This document shows positions 1 through 4,956 of a stretch of DNA of 5,457 nt, piece after piece. How positions within the stretch are numbered: the stretch's first letter is position 1; every line of letters starts with the position of its first letter. A program made the translations under genes and the position numbers. The stretch is taken from NCBI GenBank assembly GCA_948759685.1, contig CAQBGY010000242.1, forward strand, positions 1 to 5,457. Direction: 5' to 3'. The notes beneath the pieces are model-generated. The model had not been told where the DNA came from and ran no database searches. It worked only from the letters and a program-made list of their open reading frames with translations. The DNA comes from an uncultured Eubacterium sp. (GTDB taxonomy: Bacteria > Bacillota_A > Clostridia > Lachnospirales > Lachnospiraceae).

Positions 1-1
1 A

Positions 2-376
2 GAATTAGACGAAGTCTCAACCTGTCGGAATTTCCGACAGGTTCGGCAGGAGGGAGCAAGGCAGGTTACAAGAGAGATACCATATTATAATCTGGATATG
101 ATTATATCCTTGGGATATAGAATAAAGTCTCTTATAGCAACGAGATTCAGGAAATGGGCGACAGAACGTTTAAAGGAATACATGATTAAGGGATTTGCGA
201 TGGATGACGAACGCCTTAAAGGCAATGGTGGCGAGAATTATTGGAAAGAGCTTTTAGACCGTATTCGTGATATTCGTTCTTCGGAAAAAGTGCTTTATCG
301 TCAGGTTCGGTATTTATATGCCACAAGTGTAGATTATGACCCCCATAGTGAGGAGTCGATTCGTTTTTTAAAATAG
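2..376 (+). CDS. rhuM: RhuM family protein, upstream reading frame (5' partial, ends at frameshift)
   Basis: The frame is open from base 2, so the true start lies upstream of the window; the ATG at 98 is internal. The translation contains YYNLDMIISLGYRIKS, an RFRKWATERLKEYMIKGF-like segment, DDERLK and YATSVDYDP. From memory these are hallmarks of the RhuM/virulence-protein family (COG3943), often found near restriction-modification and other defence genes; its biochemical role is not established. The frame ends at TAG 374-376 after ...EESIRFLK, while the rest of the family continues FFKxVQNKLHxA. That continuation is found in the -1 frame starting at 370. Joined, the parts give about 280 residues; with roughly 60 missing N-terminal residues this matches the usual family length of about 340. 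It could be a pseudogene, a sequencing error in the T-run, or a programmed frameshift product. Confidence 0.85.
   Translation, partial: ELDEVSTCRNFRQVRQEGARQVTREIPYYNLDMIISLGYRIKSLIATRFRKWATERLKEYMIKGFAMDDERLKGNGGENYWKELLDRIRDIRSSEKVLYRQVRYLYATSVDYDPHSEESIRFLK
19..43 (+). repeat. 25-bp perfect palindrome inside rhuM
   Basis: The arms aacctgtcggaa (19-30) and ttccgacaggtt (32-43) are exact reverse complements around a single central base (31). The palindrome lies within the coding frame, spanning residues STCRNFRQV, so some of it is fixed by protein sequence. As RNA it could fold, but the one-base centre is too tight and no T-run follows, so it is not a terminator. As DNA it could be a dimeric protein-binding site. 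Confidence 0.6.
364..376 (+). other. Frameshift site in rhuM: TTTTTTAAAA slippery run followed by TAG
   Basis: In the upstream reading frame the bases read cgT TTT TTA AAA TAG. Two canonical X XXY YYZ heptamers overlap in the correct phase: T TTT TTA (364-370) and T TTA AAA (367-373). A Shine-Dalgarno-like AGGAG lies at 351-355, 8 bases upstream, as in dnaX-type bacterial -1 sites. A 6-bp stem, caaaat 379-384 with attttg 392-397, begins 5 bases after the run, though it is AT-rich and weak. A -1 shift restores RhuM exactly. The simpler alternative is loss of one T from a seven-T homopolymer, by mutation or base-calling error. GAGGAG also just encodes the conserved Glu-Glu. Confidence 0.55.
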
Positions 377-843
377 TACAAAATAAGCTTCATTTTGCGG
401 CACATGGACATACTGCGGCAGAAATAGTTTTTGAACATGCTGATGCACAAAAACCTTTTATGGGATTGACATCCTTTTCGGGAGAGTTACCTGCTCTTAA
501 AGATATTGGAATTGCAAAGAATTATTTAAAGGAAGATGAACTAAAGATACTAAATAATTTGGTATCTGGTTATTTTGATTTGGCTGAAATTAATGCGATT
601 GAACATCGCCCAATGTACATGAATGATTATGTTGAACAGCTTGATTCGGTATTATGGTCAGGAAATAGAAAAGTACTCAGTGATGGTGGCAGAGTAAGCC
701 ATGCTCAGGCAATGAAAAAAGCAAAAGAAGAATATCAAAAGTATCAGGCAGCCACAATTTCTCCGGTTGAGGACGCTTACCTAAAAACAGTAAAAATGGC
801 AGCTAAAGCAGCACAACAGGCTGGTAGAAAAAACAAATATTGA
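370..843 (+). CDS. rhuM: RhuM family protein, downstream reading frame (C-terminal part after -1 frameshift)
   Basis: This frame continues RhuM without loss of residues: KIVQNKLHFAAHGHTAAEIV, then FMGLTSF, IAKNYLKEDELKILNNLVSG, and a C-terminal part with VSHAQAMKKAKEEYQKYQ, as I remember RhuM C-termini. The first ATG in this frame is 460, but residues 370-459 are clearly family sequence and no Shine-Dalgarno site precedes 460. The segment is therefore probably not an independent gene. It is made only if ribosomes shift -1 at 364-373, or if the run really has seven Ts. The stop at 841-843 lies 35 bp before the 27-bp element-end repeat, so RhuM would be the last gene of the unit upstream of the first spmA fragment. 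No convincing terminator follows. Confidence 0.82.
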   Translation, partial: KIVQNKLHFAAHGHTAAEIVFEHADAQKPFMGLTSFSGELPALKDIGIAKNYLKEDELKILNNLVSGYFDLAEINAIEHRPMYMNDYVEQLDSVLWSGNRKVLSDGGRVSHAQAMKKAKEEYQKYQAATISPVEDAYLKTVKMAAKAAQQAGRKNKY

Positions 844-878
844 CGGATGATAATGATGTTAAAGAGTAAGATTTTTTT

Positions 879-905
879 AAGTTCGTGTCATTAACTTGAC
901 ACAAG
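879..905 (+). repeat. Element-end / attachment-site-like direct repeat, copy 1
   Basis: These 27 bp recur exactly at 4107-4133. The core is an 18-bp inverted repeat, gtgtca (885-890), spacer ttaact (891-896), tgacac (897-902). A 6-bp spacer between inverted arms resembles the core site of a tyrosine recombinase; this is inference from architecture. Downstream, sequence passes straight into spmA coding homology. Upstream sequence differs from copy 2 apart from an AT-rich T-run. It most simply marks the end of one inserted unit joined to host-derived spmA sequence. Confidence 0.72.
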
Positions 906-1261
906 CCGGGCTTAAGGCTATGGAGGAGCTGGCTAAGCTGGAGGGGGAGAGAGGGACGCCGGGGTATGTGCCGATAGCTGGCAGGAGAGGCAAAGCATGC
1001 GGAAAAGGAGCAGGCGCAACGGACGGTTCGTTGGTTTCTGGCGGAGAAAAACCGGGAGAGCGGGTTGCAAGCAATGAGATGTGTACGTTTTTGATTTTGA
1101 ATATTTCCTCGTTACAGTTGATACCCGTGAATATGATTGCTTACCGGCAGCAGTACGGGAGCGTGAATCCGGCGGGAATTATCGGGCCGGCGATTGTGGC
1201 AACGTTTATCAGTACAATTGTGGCGGTCTTATATTGTAAAATAATGGATAAAAGCAGGTAA
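896..1261 (+). pseudogene. spmA: spmA 3'-terminal fragment, copy 1 (spore maturation protein A, C-terminal part)
   Basis: The reading frame encodes (T)QAGLKAMEELAKLE, a variable linker, then SNEMCTFLILNISSLQLIP, VNMIAYRQQYGSVNP and a hydrophobic C-terminal segment. This corresponds to the last part of SpmA, a membrane protein of the nucleoside-recognition/gate family needed for spore core dehydration in Bacillus and Clostridium. The N-terminal membrane half is missing: the frame has a stop at 878-880 just upstream, and homology begins at the 27-bp repeat. TTG 896 is the earliest possible start, but no ribosome-binding site precedes it, so it is probably untranslated. It is more GC-rich than its neighbours. 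I read it as a replacement spmA 3' end carried at the left end of the helicase unit and later displaced from the 5' half by another insertion. An alternative is a relic of an ordinary duplication. Confidence 0.78.
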
Positions 1262-1316
1262 TGTAAAGTTTATGGTTCTTATCATATTCTTAACAGAGGT
1301 AAAGTGTTTGCCAGAA

Positions 1317-1344
1317 AATACATGGAATAGATGATTTATATAAT
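1317..1344 (+). promoter_or_regulatory. Candidate sigma-A promoter for the helicase pair
   Basis: A perfect -10 box TATAAT lies at 1339-1344. The only -35 in range, aataca at 1317-1322 with a 16-bp spacer, is poor. It would give a leader of about 120 nt before the helicase start. A second possibility is TTGTAT (1361-1366) with TATTAT (1387-1392), whose 20-bp spacer is too long. No choice between them can be made from sequence alone. Confidence 0.35.
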
Positions 1345-1394
1345 TCGTGCAAAATGTCAATTGTATTCGCTTCTTATTTTTGGTAGTATTATAC

Positions 1395-1411
1395 AAAACA
1401 CACTGTGTTTT
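1395..1411 (+). promoter_or_regulatory. 17-bp palindrome upstream of helicase, candidate operator
   Basis: Arms aaaacaca (1395-1402) and tgtgtttt (1404-1411) are perfect reverse complements around c1403. It sits 60 bp before the helicase start and just after the TATTAT box at 1387-1392, where a dimeric repressor could block transcription. It has no following T-run, so it is unlikely to be a terminator. No regulator gene is obvious in the unit. Confidence 0.4.
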
Positions 1412-1471
1412 ATTCTAAAAATACAGAAACAAATTTATATACATAATAAAAATGAAAATATTGAGGTGTTT

Positions 1472-3391
1472 ATGTCGAAATTAGAATACAATGAACATTA
1501 TTTTGGAACTGCTAATCCCCATATATATGGTAATGATGAGTTAAGAGAACCACAAATACAGGGATATTATAAGGTATATGAGCATTTTATTGTAAGAAAC
1601 AAAAAGAATACACATGCAATCGTTGTACTTCCGACAGGAGTCGGAAAAACTGGTTTAATGGGGTTGTTGCCATTTCATATTTGCGAGGGCAGAGCATTAA
1701 TAATCACGCCTCAGCTTACAATTAAAGATACTGTAGTTGATTCGTTAGATCCAGAGAATCCAGAAAGTTTTTGGTATAAAAGAAAAATATTTGACAGAAT
1801 TGATGAAACTCCCACTTTGGTAGAGTTTTCGGGCGGTATGAAAAATGAGATTTTGGATGTAGCAAATATAGTAGTTTTAAATATCCATAAATTACAGGCA
1901 AGGCTTACAAAATCGCCTTTGAACTATTTGCCTAAAGATTATTTTGATATGATTATTATTGATGAGGCGCATCATTCAACTGCAAATACATGGGTTGAAA
2001 CTATTAATCATTTCGACAAAGCTAAAATTGTCAAATTGACTGGAACACCAATTCGAACGGATGGTGTGGAGTTGGCTGGCGAACTGGTATACAAATATAA
2101 ATTAAGCCAGGCTATGGCAAAAGGGTATGTTAAGTCTCTTAGAAATATAGAATATATACCAGAGCAGTTACTACTGACAATTGATAAAGACGAAACAAAA
2201 CAATATACTGTGGAACAGTTATTAGAGTTAGGATTACGTGATGAGGATTGGATAAGGCGTTCGGTAGCTTTTTCCAAGGAGTGTTCAGAAAGCGTTGTAA
2301 AGGAGAGCATTAAGCTATTAGAGAATAAAAGAAGAGACACATCTAAAGTTCCTCATAAAATTATAGCAGTGGCGTGTAGTATTGATCATGCAGAAGAAAT
2401 AAAACAACTATACATAGAAAATGGGTACAGGGCAGAAGTTATACATAGTAAGCAAATGCCAGAAAAACAAGATGAAACAAAACAAAATATAGAAAATCAT
2501 CGTTTGGATGTTATCATCCATGTGGCAATGCTTGGTGAGGGTTATGACCATCCCTACCTTAGTATTGCAGCTATATTTAGACCATTTAGAAGTGAACTTC
2601 CATATGAGCAATTTATAGGTAGAGTTTTAAGGGTCATTCCAGAGGAGGAAGTTGAGAAAACAGATGATAATATAGCGGATATTGTATCGCATCATAATTT
2701 GCAATTAGCAGACCTTTGGGAAAAGTATAAAGTAGAGCTGCAAGAAAGTGAAGTAATTAAACATTTACAGGAAGAAAATTTTTTGGATGATAGCGGTAAT
2801 CCGTCCGAAGGAAATTCTTCAGGAACAAGTGCAGATATAATACCGCTTGGGCTTGCAAAAGAACAAGGAACGGGTACTTTAACGACAGATACATATCTAA
2901 ACACTGAACTAATAAAAAAACAAAAAGAGGAAGAGAAGAGGCAAAAAGAAAGTATTGATAAATTGCAGGAATTGCTTCACATTGACTACGAACAGGCACT
3001 GGCGATCTATAACCAAACAAGGACTAAAGATACTGCATTATTTAAACGTCCGGATTTGTATTTTGCTAACAGGAAGAAAAGTCTTGACGATCAGATAAGG
3101 GAGATATTAGTTCCGCAATTAATTACCAGGTTTCATATAAATCAGTCAGAAAAGAATTTAGCAAATTGTCGCTTGTTTCATGGAAAATATGCTTGGATAA
3201 AAACTAAAGCATCTGATAATGGAGCGATGTTGGCTATGTATTTTAACACATACTTACGGAATACAGTTGGAAAGAAACGCGAAGAATGGAAAGTGACAGA
3301 TTTTGATATAGCTTTTGAAAAGCTGATGATTGCAGAAGAATTTGTTGAAAAGGTACTGAGTGAGTATTTACATTTAGATAATGACGTTTGA
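1472..3391 (+). CDS. DEAH-box superfamily 2 helicase (COG1061-like), candidate defence protein
   Basis: The chosen ATG at 1472 follows GAGGTG (1463-1468) and gives 639 aa. The frame stays open upstream to 1331, but that stretch is low-complexity and lacks a ribosome site. Visible SF2 motifs: REPQ with likely adenine-sensing Gln 28; Walker A PTGVGKT 54-60; DEAH 164-167; motif III LTGTP 189-193; a second RecA lobe with IIAVACSIDHAEEI from about 297; motif V MLGEGYDHP 353-361; motif VI QFIGRVLRV 380-388 with the arginine finger region. Residues 480-500 are a charged likely coiled coil, and 500-639 is a helical region I cannot assign. It should be an ATP-dependent nucleic-acid translocase or helicase of the type common in restriction and phage-defence loci. 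No nuclease motif is evident. Its stop is 19 bp from the next gene, so the two are probably co-transcribed. I do not recognise a named system. Confidence 0.93.
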   Translation: MSKLEYNEHYFGTANPHIYGNDELREPQIQGYYKVYEHFIVRNKKNTHAIVVLPTGVGKTGLMGLLPFHICEGRALIITPQLTIKDTVVDSLDPENPESFWYKRKIFDRIDETPTLVEFSGGMKNEILDVANIVVLNIHKLQARLTKSPLNYLPKDYFDMIIIDEAHHSTANTWVETINHFDKAKIVKLTGTPIRTDGVELAGELVYKYKLSQAMAKGYVKSLRNIEYIPEQLLLTIDKDETKQYTVEQLLELGLRDEDWIRRSVAFSKECSESVVKESIKLLENKRRDTSKVPHKIIAVACSIDHAEEIKQLYIENGYRAEVIHSKQMPEKQDETKQNIENHRLDVIIHVAMLGEGYDHPYLSIAAIFRPFRSELPYEQFIGRVLRVIPEEEVEKTDDNIADIVSHHNLQLADLWEKYKVELQESEVIKHLQEENFLDDSGNPSEGNSSGTSADIIPLGLAKEQGTGTLTTDTYLNTELIKKQKEEEKRQKESIDKLQELLHIDYEQALAIYNQTRTKDTALFKRPDLYFANRKKSLDDQIREILVPQLITRFHINQSEKNLANCRLFHGKYAWIKTKASDNGAMLAMYFNTYLRNTVGKKREEWKVTDFDIAFEKLMIAEEFVEKVLSEYLHLDNDV

Positions 3392-3410
3392 TGATTTAGG
3401 AGGAACAGTT

Positions 3411-3737
3411 ATGGATGCTTACATTAAGAAAATTTATGATATGTTATATTCCCCAATTATATCACCCTATAATTTATTGGAAAATGCAAAGATTGATAAT
3501 TACAGTTATGTGAAATATTATAAAAATAAAATAGGGTTAGTAGCTGAAATGCAATGTGTAATTCCAGGTGAAGGTGAGAGGGTATTTTTTTACCAGTTTG
3601 ATAAAAAAGATTATTTACAAGTAATTTATGAAGGAACAATTGAAAAAAGGAACATTATATTCTCCAGAGAAGAAGCAGTACTTTCAGCTAAAGAGGAGTA
3701 TTTTTCAAATAAATCAATATTTGAGGATGTTTGTTAA
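3411..3737 (+). CDS. Small protein of unknown function, operon partner of the helicase
   Basis: ATG 3411 is preceded by a strong AGGAGGA (3398-3404) with a 6-base spacer, giving 108 aa. An upstream in-frame ATG at 3381 would overlap the helicase stop and has no ribosome site, so I prefer 3411. The protein begins MDAYIKKIYDMLYSP and has alternating hydrophobic and charged stretches (KNKIGLVAEMQCVIP, RVFFYQFDKKDYLQVIYEG) suggesting a small mixed alpha/beta fold with several beta strands. It has no signal peptide, membrane segment, cysteine cluster or catalytic motif that I recognise. It starts 19 bp after the helicase and a strong terminator follows at once, so the two genes form a closed two-gene operon. 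A role as effector, sensor or regulatory subunit of the helicase is inference from position only. Confidence 0.85.
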   Translation: MDAYIKKIYDMLYSPIISPYNLLENAKIDNYSYVKYYKNKIGLVAEMQCVIPGEGERVFFYQFDKKDYLQVIYEGTIEKRNIIFSREEAVLSAKEEYFSNKSIFEDVC

Positions 3738-3740
3738 TTT

Positions 3741-3778
3741 AAAGAGCATTTCGGCTAATAATCTGAAATGCTCTTTTC
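3741..3778 (+). terminator. Intrinsic terminator after the helicase operon
   Basis: The perfect 12-bp stem aaagagcatttc (3741-3752) / gaaatgctcttt (3765-3776) has a 12-base loop and runs into TTTT. It begins 3 bp after the stop of the 108-aa gene, and closes the two-gene transcription unit. Confidence 0.88.
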
Positions 3779-3842
3779 TATATTGGAAGAAGATACAATT
3801 TGAGACAAGATTTTTTCTGAAATTGATTTGGGAGGGAATACT

Positions 3843-4127
3843 TTGACTGAAAGCGAATTAATTGGGAAGGTACATTCAGCAGTTTATCACCAATGCCAAC
3901 AGCGGGGATATGCAGGTCCTGTTGACGTACTTATTGATGTGGGAGTGCTGCCAAAACAGAAATATGTGGATTGGCGTAATGGGAAAGTTCCATATTTAGA
4001 GCAGGCTTGCATATGCAACCTTAAAAAACTTTCCTTTATTATGAGCCAGGTTCGGAAAAATGACAGAAAACGACATAAAATCCCTTGTTTTAAAAATTTT
4101 TTCAAAAAGTTCGTGTCATTAACTTGA
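3843..4127 (+). CDS. Short conserved hypothetical protein, apparently 3'-truncated at the element end
   Basis: TTG 3843 is preceded by GGGAGGG (3830-3836) with a 6-base spacer and gives 94 aa; the TTG at 3828 overlaps that ribosome site and is unlikely. The N-terminal 70 residues (HQCQQRGYAGPVDVLIDVGV, LPKQKYVDWRNGKVPYLEQ, CNLKKLSFIMSQVR) resemble, from memory, an uncharacterised protein family of Lachnospiraceae mobile regions that is normally longer. After SQVR the sequence turns into a basic tail ending KKFVSLT. Those last residues and the TGA stop are encoded by the 27-bp end repeat itself. I therefore think the original 3' end was lost, possibly through recombination at the unit end. Function is unknown. 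It lies beyond the operon terminator, so it needs its own promoter; none is convincing. Confidence 0.6.
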   Translation: MTESELIGKVHSAVYHQCQQRGYAGPVDVLIDVGVLPKQKYVDWRNGKVPYLEQACICNLKKLSFIMSQVRKNDRKRHKIPCFKNFFKKFVSLT

Positions 4128-4133
4128 CACAAG
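4107..4133 (+). repeat. Element-end / attachment-site-like direct repeat, copy 2
   Basis: Exact 27-bp copy of 879-905, with inverted arms gtgtca (4113-4118) and tgacac (4125-4130) around ttaact. It again passes directly into spmA coding sequence at gggcttaaggc. It also encodes the last residues and stop of the short ORF upstream. The preceding bases are a T-rich run as at copy 1, otherwise unrelated. Confidence 0.72.
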
Positions 4134-4504
4134 GGGGGCTTAAGGCGATGGAGGAGCTGGCGAAATTGGAGGCGGAGAGGGGGATGCCAGGGTATGTGTC
4201 TGCAGGGGAAGGCATTTTTGCAGACGGAAAGAAAAAGGGGAACAAGACAGGTAAGAGCGGCGGTGAACTGCCTGTGTCGGCAAATGGAAAGAGCGGCAGG
4301 GTTGCCAGCAATGAGATGTGTACGTTTTTGATTTTGAATATTTCTTCCCTGCAGCTGATACCGGTGAATATGATTGCTTACAGAAGCCAATATGGAAGTG
4401 TGAACCCGGCGGGGATTATTGCGCCGGCGATTGTGGCGACGTTTGTCAGTACGGCGGTAGCGGTGGTTTATTGTAAGGGGAAGGACAGGAGGCGGAGAGT
4501 CTGA
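4124..4504 (+). pseudogene. spmA: spmA 3'-terminal fragment, copy 2 (spore maturation protein A, C-terminal part)
   Basis: It encodes (T)QGGLKAMEELAKLE, a linker unlike that of copy 1, then SNEMCTFLILNISSLQLIP, VNMIAYRSQYGSVNP and a hydrophobic tail ending in basic residues. The break point is the same as in copy 1, and the frame starts within the 27-bp repeat at TTG 4124 with no ribosome site. DNA identity to copy 1 includes an exact 38-bp block (1070-1107 and 4307-4344). Elsewhere in the conserved part many changes are synonymous. The usual neighbour of spmA, spmB, does not follow; an MNT/HEPN pair does. This suggests that the fragment belongs to another inserted unit rather than being the native spmA end. 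It is probably not expressed here. Confidence 0.78.
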
Positions 4505-4519
4505 GGGCTCTCTGTTTTT
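4493..4519 (+). terminator. Intrinsic terminator at the end of spmA fragment 2
   Basis: A 9-bp stem, cggagagtc (4493-4501) with ggctctctg (4506-4514), closes a TGAG tetraloop; two of the nine pairs are G-T wobbles. It is followed by TTTTT (4515-4519). The stem contains the stop codon of the spmA fragment, as in a native compact gene end. It would insulate the MNT/HEPN operon from upstream transcription. Confidence 0.75.
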
Positions 4520-4541
4520 GTATCATTTTTGTGAAAGAGTG

Positions 4542-4570
4542 TTGAGAAGCAAAGTTTTTTGGGATATACT
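4542..4570 (+). promoter_or_regulatory. Sigma-A promoter for the MNT/HEPN operon
   Basis: The -35 box TTGAGA (4542-4547) and -10 box TATACT (4565-4570) each match consensus at five of six positions, with an ideal 17-bp spacer. Transcription would start near 4577, giving a short leader before ATG 4606. It lies just after the terminator of spmA fragment 2. Confidence 0.75.
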
Positions 4571-4605
4571 TATAAAAAACATGGATATTGGGATTTAAGA
4601 AATAT

Positions 4606-4956
4606 ATGAGGTATCAAGAAGTGGAAGAAAAAATAAAGAATATTATGTCTGAAGTATACGAAGAATTGATAAAATTATTTGGTAAAAAAATTGAACGTAT
4701 TACTTTGTACGGTTCATATGCACGCGGGGATTTTAATTTGGAATCAGATGTTGATATCATGATTTTATTGAATTGCGATCAAAAAGAAATAACGCAAAGA
4801 CGAAAAGAGATCAGTAGAATTGCAAGCCGAATTGGTTTAAAAAATGATATTATGGTTTCGCTTCTTGCGCGTAATAGTGATGATTATGAAAACAATATGA
4901 AATACCAGCCATTTTACCAAAACATTGAAAAGGAAGGTATGAGAATTTATGGATAA
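4606..4956 (+). CDS. Minimal nucleotidyltransferase (MNT) protein, likely antitoxin
   Basis: The product is 116 aa from ATG 4606. The earlier in-frame TTG at 4588 is possible, and neither start has a strong ribosome site. It is a pol-beta-superfamily minimal nucleotidyltransferase: GSYARG at 36-41, catalytic SDVDI at 47-51 (Asp48 and Asp50), and a likely third carboxylate in NDIMVSL (Asp81). In MNT/HEPN modules the MNT protein is the antitoxin; in the MntA-HepT case it transfers AMP from ATP onto the HEPN toxin. Its stop overlaps the HEPN start by 8 bp, so the two are translationally coupled. The length is typical of free-standing MNT proteins. That it inactivates its partner by AMPylation is inference from the family. 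Confidence 0.9.
   Translation: MRYQEVEEKIKNIMSEVYEELIKLFGKKIERITLYGSYARGDFNLESDVDIMILLNCDQKEITQRRKEISRIASRIGLKNDIMVSLLARNSDDYENNMKYQPFYQNIEKEGMRIYG

Larger units (their letters stand above)
906..4133 (+). mobile_element. Putative spmA-targeting cassette (spmA 3' end, helicase pair, short ORF, end repeat)
   Basis: The unit runs from the start of spmA fragment 1 to the end of the second 27-bp repeat; the repeat-to-repeat distance is 3228 bp. Its order is spmA 3' end, leader, helicase, small ORF, terminator, truncated short ORF, end repeat. Joining its two ends would recreate the same repeat/spmA junction seen at both sides. That is what is expected of circular units inserting in tandem at one site in spmA. 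There is no integrase or transposase in the unit, so it would rely on an enzyme encoded elsewhere. The boundaries are inferred from the repeats only and could be off by several bases in the shared spmA sequence. Confidence 0.5.

Noticed and set aside
896..924. TTGACA at 896-901 as a -35 promoter box
   Set aside because: It is part of the inverted repeat, and the hexamer 17 bp downstream (tatgga) is a poor -10 box.
877..1074. Minus-strand ORF over spmA fragment 1, with a similar minus-strand ORF at 4102-4311
   Set aside because: The two resemble each other only because the spmA fragments are homologous. The sense strand has clear SpmA homology with synonymous-biased divergence.
1331..1471. 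N-terminal extension of the helicase
   Set aside because: The extra 47 residues are low-complexity and have no ribosome site; ATG 1472 has GAGGTG at proper spacing and fits the helicase fold.
1629..1646. Hairpin ttccgac-agga-gtcggaa within the helicase, sharing a 10-mer with the rhuM palindrome
   Set aside because: It falls on the Walker A codons (LPTGVGK), which explains most of the bases; no T-run or other sign of function.
3628..3846. Plus-strand 72-aa ORF overlapping the 108-aa gene
   Set aside because: It is out of frame with a better supported gene and reads through the strong terminator at 3741-3778.
879..4133. Insertion sequence or CRISPR explanation for the repeats
   Set aside because: There is no transposase, the repeats are direct copies 3.2 kb apart linked to spmA fragments, and there is no short regular repeat-spacer pattern.
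3887..4390. Minus-strand 167-aa ORF across the short ORF, repeat and spmA fragment 2
   Set aside because: It spans a recombination junction and is antisense to two recognisable coding stretches; no ribosome site or family match.
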